Shown here piece after piece: positions 12,736-14,886 of a DNA stretch of 14,886 nt. The stretch spans positions 1-14,886 of the forward strand of contig JBGOUJ010000123.1 of the NCBI GenBank assembly GCA_041477005.1, given 5' to 3'. The translations under genes were made by a program, and so were the position numbers. The notes under the pieces were generated by a model. The model was given only the letters and a program-made list of their open reading frames with translations, did not search any database and had not been told where the DNA came from. Each line of letters starts with the position of its first letter. The stretch's first letter is position 1. The DNA comes from JBGOUJ01 sp041477005 (lineage in GTDB: Bacteria > Acidobacteriota > Terriglobia > Bryobacterales > JACQDG01).

Positions 12736-13730
12736 CACCGCCCCCGACGCCCGGTCCGCAGCCCCCGACCGGCGGTGGCCGGCCCCCGACCGCCGGCCAG
12801 CCGCCCCGGACCTCCGGACAGCGACCCCCGACCGCCGGTCAGTCGCCCCGGCCCGCCGTCCCGCCGTCCCCGACCTCCAGCCCGCGGCCCCTGGCGCTAT
12901 TTGCGGTCGCTGCCTACGCCTTTCTTCACTTGCCTGTGCTGATCCTGGTGGTCTTCAGCTTCAATGAGTCGCGCTTCACCGTCTGGACGGGGCTTTCTTG
13001 GCGGTGGTACCGCGAGCTGGCGCACAATCCGCGAATCCTGGGCGCGCTCGAAAACAGCCTGCTGGTGGCGGTGGCCTCGACCCTGATCGCCACTGGGATC
13101 GGGACGCTCGCCGCCTATGGGATGGGCCGTTTCCGCCTTCGCGGCGCTCGCGCGCTCGACGCTGTGCTCCAGCTCTCGATCATCACTCCGGAGATCGTCA
13201 CCGGCATTTCGCTGCTGGCGTTTTTCCAGTGGGTCTTTCGGTTTGCCGATCTCGGGCTGGGCCTCGATACCATTATCATTGCCCATGTGGCGTTTTCGAT
13301 TGCGTTCGTGCTGATCGTGGTGCGGGCGCGGCTGGCGGCGCTCGACCCGGCGCTCGAAGAGGCCGCCATGGACCTGGGCGCCGGCCCGCTCACGACCTTC
13401 TTTCGCGTTACCTTGCCGCTGCTCCAGCCGGGCATCGTCGCGGCCGCCCTGCTGGCGTTCATTCTTTCGTTCGATGATTACGTCATTACCAGCCTGGTGG
13501 CGGGGGTGGGCTCCGAGACCCTGCCCATGGTGATCTATTCGATGGCCCGCCGCGGCGTCAGCCCCGTGGTCAACGCGCTCTCGGCGATCCTGGTGGTGGC
13601 GCTCGGCGCGCTGACCTTGTTGGCCGACCGGTTGCAAGCCCGAACCGAGCAACCCTTAACCGAGCCAGCCTTAACCCAGCCAGCCTTAACCCAGCCGGCC
13701 TTAACCCAGCCAGCCTCAACCCAGCAATGA
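12732..13730 (+). CDS. potC: Polyamine ABC transporter permease (PotC-like) with repetitive termini
   Basis: This is the second permease of the importer. After residue 55 it is a standard PotC: first helix LALFAVAAYAFLHLPVLILVVFSFNES, further helices SLLVAVASTLIATGIGTLAAYGM and IITPEIVTGISLLAFFQWVF, and the EAA loop LEEAAMDLGAGPLTTFFRVTLPLLQPGI. Both ends are unusual. Residues 2-52 are a Pro/Gly-rich head with heptads such as PPTAGQP and PPTAGQS. The tail consists of five-residue ALTQP repeats. The usual PotC has neither. The start is GTG 12732, inside GTGA with the potB stop. An internal start near the first helix would lose the head, but no ATG or GTG suits. The stop overlaps potD (ATGA). 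Confidence 0.87.
   Translation: MTPPPTPGPQPPTGGGRPPTAGQPPRTSGQRPPTAGQSPRPAVPPSPTSSPRPLALFAVAAYAFLHLPVLILVVFSFNESRFTVWTGLSWRWYRELAHNPRILGALENSLLVAVASTLIATGIGTLAAYGMGRFRLRGARALDAVLQLSIITPEIVTGISLLAFFQWVFRFADLGLGLDTIIIAHVAFSIAFVLIVVRARLAALDPALEEAAMDLGAGPLTTFFRVTLPLLQPGIVAAALLAFILSFDDYVITSLVAGVGSETLPMVIYSMARRGVSPVVNALSAILVVALGALTLLADRLQARTEQPLTEPALTQPALTQPALTQPASTQQ
12762..12866 (+). repeat. 21-bp tandem repeat, 5 units, encoding the PotC N-terminal heptads
   Basis: Five 21-bp units encode PPTGGGR, PPTAGQP, PRTSGQR, PPTAGQS and PRPAVPP. The second and fourth units are nearly identical (CCCCCGACCGCCGG). The frame is preserved because 21 is divisible by three. Confidence 0.8.
13655..13729 (+). repeat. 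15-bp tandem repeat, 5 units, encoding the PotC tail
   Basis: CTTAACCCAGCCAGC-type units start at 13655, 13670, 13685, 13700 and 13715. Units two and four are identical and the others differ by one to a few bases. They encode LTEPA, LTQPA, LTQPA, LTQPA and STQQ-stop. The last unit carries the potD ATG at its end. Confidence 0.92.
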
Positions 13731-14761
13731 TTTCCCGCCGCCTATTCCTGGCCGCTCCGGCCGTGGCGCTGGCCGGCTGCCGGCGCCGCTCGGCAGCGGG
13801 CGAGGTGACCATCTACTGCTGGTCGGACTACATCGCGCCGGATACCGTCGCCGGCTTCGAGCGGGAAACGCGGCTGCGCGTCGGCTACGAGACGTTCGAG
13901 AGCGAAGAGGAAATGCTCGCCAAGATTCTCGCCGGCGGCTCGGCGTGGGACGTGGTGTTTCCCGGCAACTCGTTCGTCGGTCCCATGGCCCGGCGCGGGC
14001 TGCTCGCGGCGATCGACCGGCAGCGCCTGTCGAACCTGGACAATCTCGAAGCTCGCTTCCTCGATCCGCCTTGGGACCCCGGCATCCGCCACAGCGTCCC
14101 GTACATGTGGGGCATAAGCGGTATTGTCTACAATCGCAAGGCGGTGGGAAGGGAACTGACCGCCTGGGCCGACCTGTGGGATCCGGCGCTCCAAGGCAAG
14201 ATCACCATGCTCGACGACCCGAACGAGGTGCTGGGCGCGTGCTTGAAGAAGCTCGGCTACAGCCTGAATTCCATTGACGAGCGCCAGCTCCAGGCCGCCC
14301 GCGCCGAGGCCGTGCGCCAGAAGCCGGTGCTGCGCGCCTACATCAACGCCGAGGTGAAGCCGCAGCTTATCGCCGGCGACGTGTGGGCGGCGCAGTTGTG
14401 GAGCGGCGACGCCTATCAGGCCATCGTCGAGAACCGGGATCTGAAATATTGTTTCCCGGCGGAGGGCTTCGCCCTGTTCGCCGACAGCGCCGTCATCCTG
14501 GCGCAATCGCGCCACGCGAACGCCGCCTATCGTTGGATCGACTATCTGCTCCGCCCCGAGGTCAGCGCCGCCATAGCCCGCGCCACGATGTTTTCCACGC
14601 CCAACGCCGGGGCCAGGCGGCTTTTGGACCCCAGCCTTCGCGACAACCCCGATCTCTACCCGCCGCCGGAGCGTCTGCGAAACGCCGAATGGTTCGCCGA
14701 GATCCCTTCACAAGGCCAGCTCCTTCGCGACCGGATCTGGACCGAGATCAAAGCAGCCTAG
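13727..14761 (+). CDS. potD: Polyamine-binding periplasmic lipoprotein (PotD/PotF-like)
   Basis: This 344-aa solute-binding protein captures a polyamine outside the inner membrane and delivers it to PotB/PotC. A short signal with twin arginines (MISRRLFLAAPAVALAGC) ends in the lipobox L15-A16-G17-C18, so it is a predicted lipoprotein. The mature part opens VTIYCWSDYIAPDTVAGFERET, the PotD/PotF hallmark (normally xxYNWxxY). YMWGISGIVYNRKAV and the C-terminal RWIDYLLRPEVSAAIA also fit the family. The length is normal. The ATG overlaps the potC stop (ATGA) and lies at the end of a 15-bp tandem repeat, with no Shine-Dalgarno, so it probably relies on translational coupling. The exact ligand (putrescine, spermidine or other) cannot be told from sequence. 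Confidence 0.92.
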   Translation: MISRRLFLAAPAVALAGCRRRSAAGEVTIYCWSDYIAPDTVAGFERETRLRVGYETFESEEEMLAKILAGGSAWDVVFPGNSFVGPMARRGLLAAIDRQRLSNLDNLEARFLDPPWDPGIRHSVPYMWGISGIVYNRKAVGRELTAWADLWDPALQGKITMLDDPNEVLGACLKKLGYSLNSIDERQLQAARAEAVRQKPVLRAYINAEVKPQLIAGDVWAAQLWSGDAYQAIVENRDLKYCFPAEGFALFADSAVILAQSRHANAAYRWIDYLLRPEVSAAIARATMFSTPNAGARRLLDPSLRDNPDLYPPPERLRNAEWFAEIPSQGQLLRDRIWTEIKAA

Positions 14762-14852
14762 CCCCCGGGGGGGCGAGGGTCCAGTGCATGGTTTAGTGGG
14801 TCGCTCCCCACATGGAAAGCGAAACGCAAGTCAAAAGGCAAAAATCGGGGAT

Positions 14853-14869
14853 GCGCCGCTTCGCGGCGC
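14853..14869. repeat. GC-rich hairpin downstream of potD
   Basis: GCGCCGC (14853-14859) pairs perfectly with GCGGCGC (14863-14869) around TTC. It lies 92 nt after the potD stop. No T-tract follows, so a terminator is unproven. A second small inverted repeat, GGCATT/AATGCC, fills 14870-14886 and is cut by the window end. Confidence 0.5.
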
Positions 14870-14886
14870 GGCATTAAGAAAATGCC

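Overview
The window is a GC-rich, densely packed bacterial chromosome segment. Protein-coding genes fill almost all of it, on both strands, with many stop/start overlaps. The gene content is a cobalt/nickel ECF transporter, a PD40 beta-propeller protein, an ABC exporter, tsaD, GDP-fucose synthesis and a polyamine ABC importer. Together with the many short tandem repeats at gene junctions, this resembles Acidobacteriota (Solibacter/Bryobacter-like). That assignment is an inference from style and content, because no rRNA or other taxonomic marker is present.

Layout. Minus strand, 139-1242: a PotA-type ATPase. Plus strand, 1313-3929: a compact CbiM, PDGLE (CbiN-like), CbiQ, CbiO operon for cobalt or nickel uptake. 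Plus, 3945-5828: a membrane-anchored PD40/TolB-like propeller protein without a recognisable sensor or kinase domain. Minus, 5844-8239: an ABC exporter pair (ATPase, then permease) converging on the propeller gene. Plus, about 8390-8664: a gene-free stretch with a good promoter, a structured RNA and a strong intrinsic terminator. Plus, 8669-9757: tsaD, whose start codon lies 5 nt after the terminator T-tract. Plus, 9761-11741: gmd and fcl, which convert GDP-mannose to GDP-L-fucose. Plus, 11836-14761: potB, potC and potD, the permeases and lipoprotein of a polyamine importer whose only visible ATPase candidate is the potA at the other end of the window.

The most unusual region is 8390-8664. 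It has a sigma70-like promoter, then a 16-nt stretch (8434-8449) that could pair without interruption with the 3' end of 16S rRNA. A 12-codon ORF (MCRHRPCEVADS), four strong hairpins and a 15-bp-stem terminator ending against the tsaD start follow. Most protein genes here have weak or no Shine-Dalgarno sequences, so a near full-length anti-SD complement in a small RNA stands out. It could be an attenuator or leader for tsaD, an independent small RNA that contacts ribosomes, or a cysteine-containing mini-gene.

A second theme is repeat build-up at gene borders. There are 15-bp repeats encoding the CbiM tail, an 88-nt duplication between the PDGLE gene and cbiQ, a GTGACGA heptamer at the fcl start, two copies of a palindromic element between fcl and potB, 21-bp repeats encoding the PotC head, and 15-bp repeats encoding the PotC tail. 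Almost all lie at operon junctions, and several supply or overlap start or stop codons.
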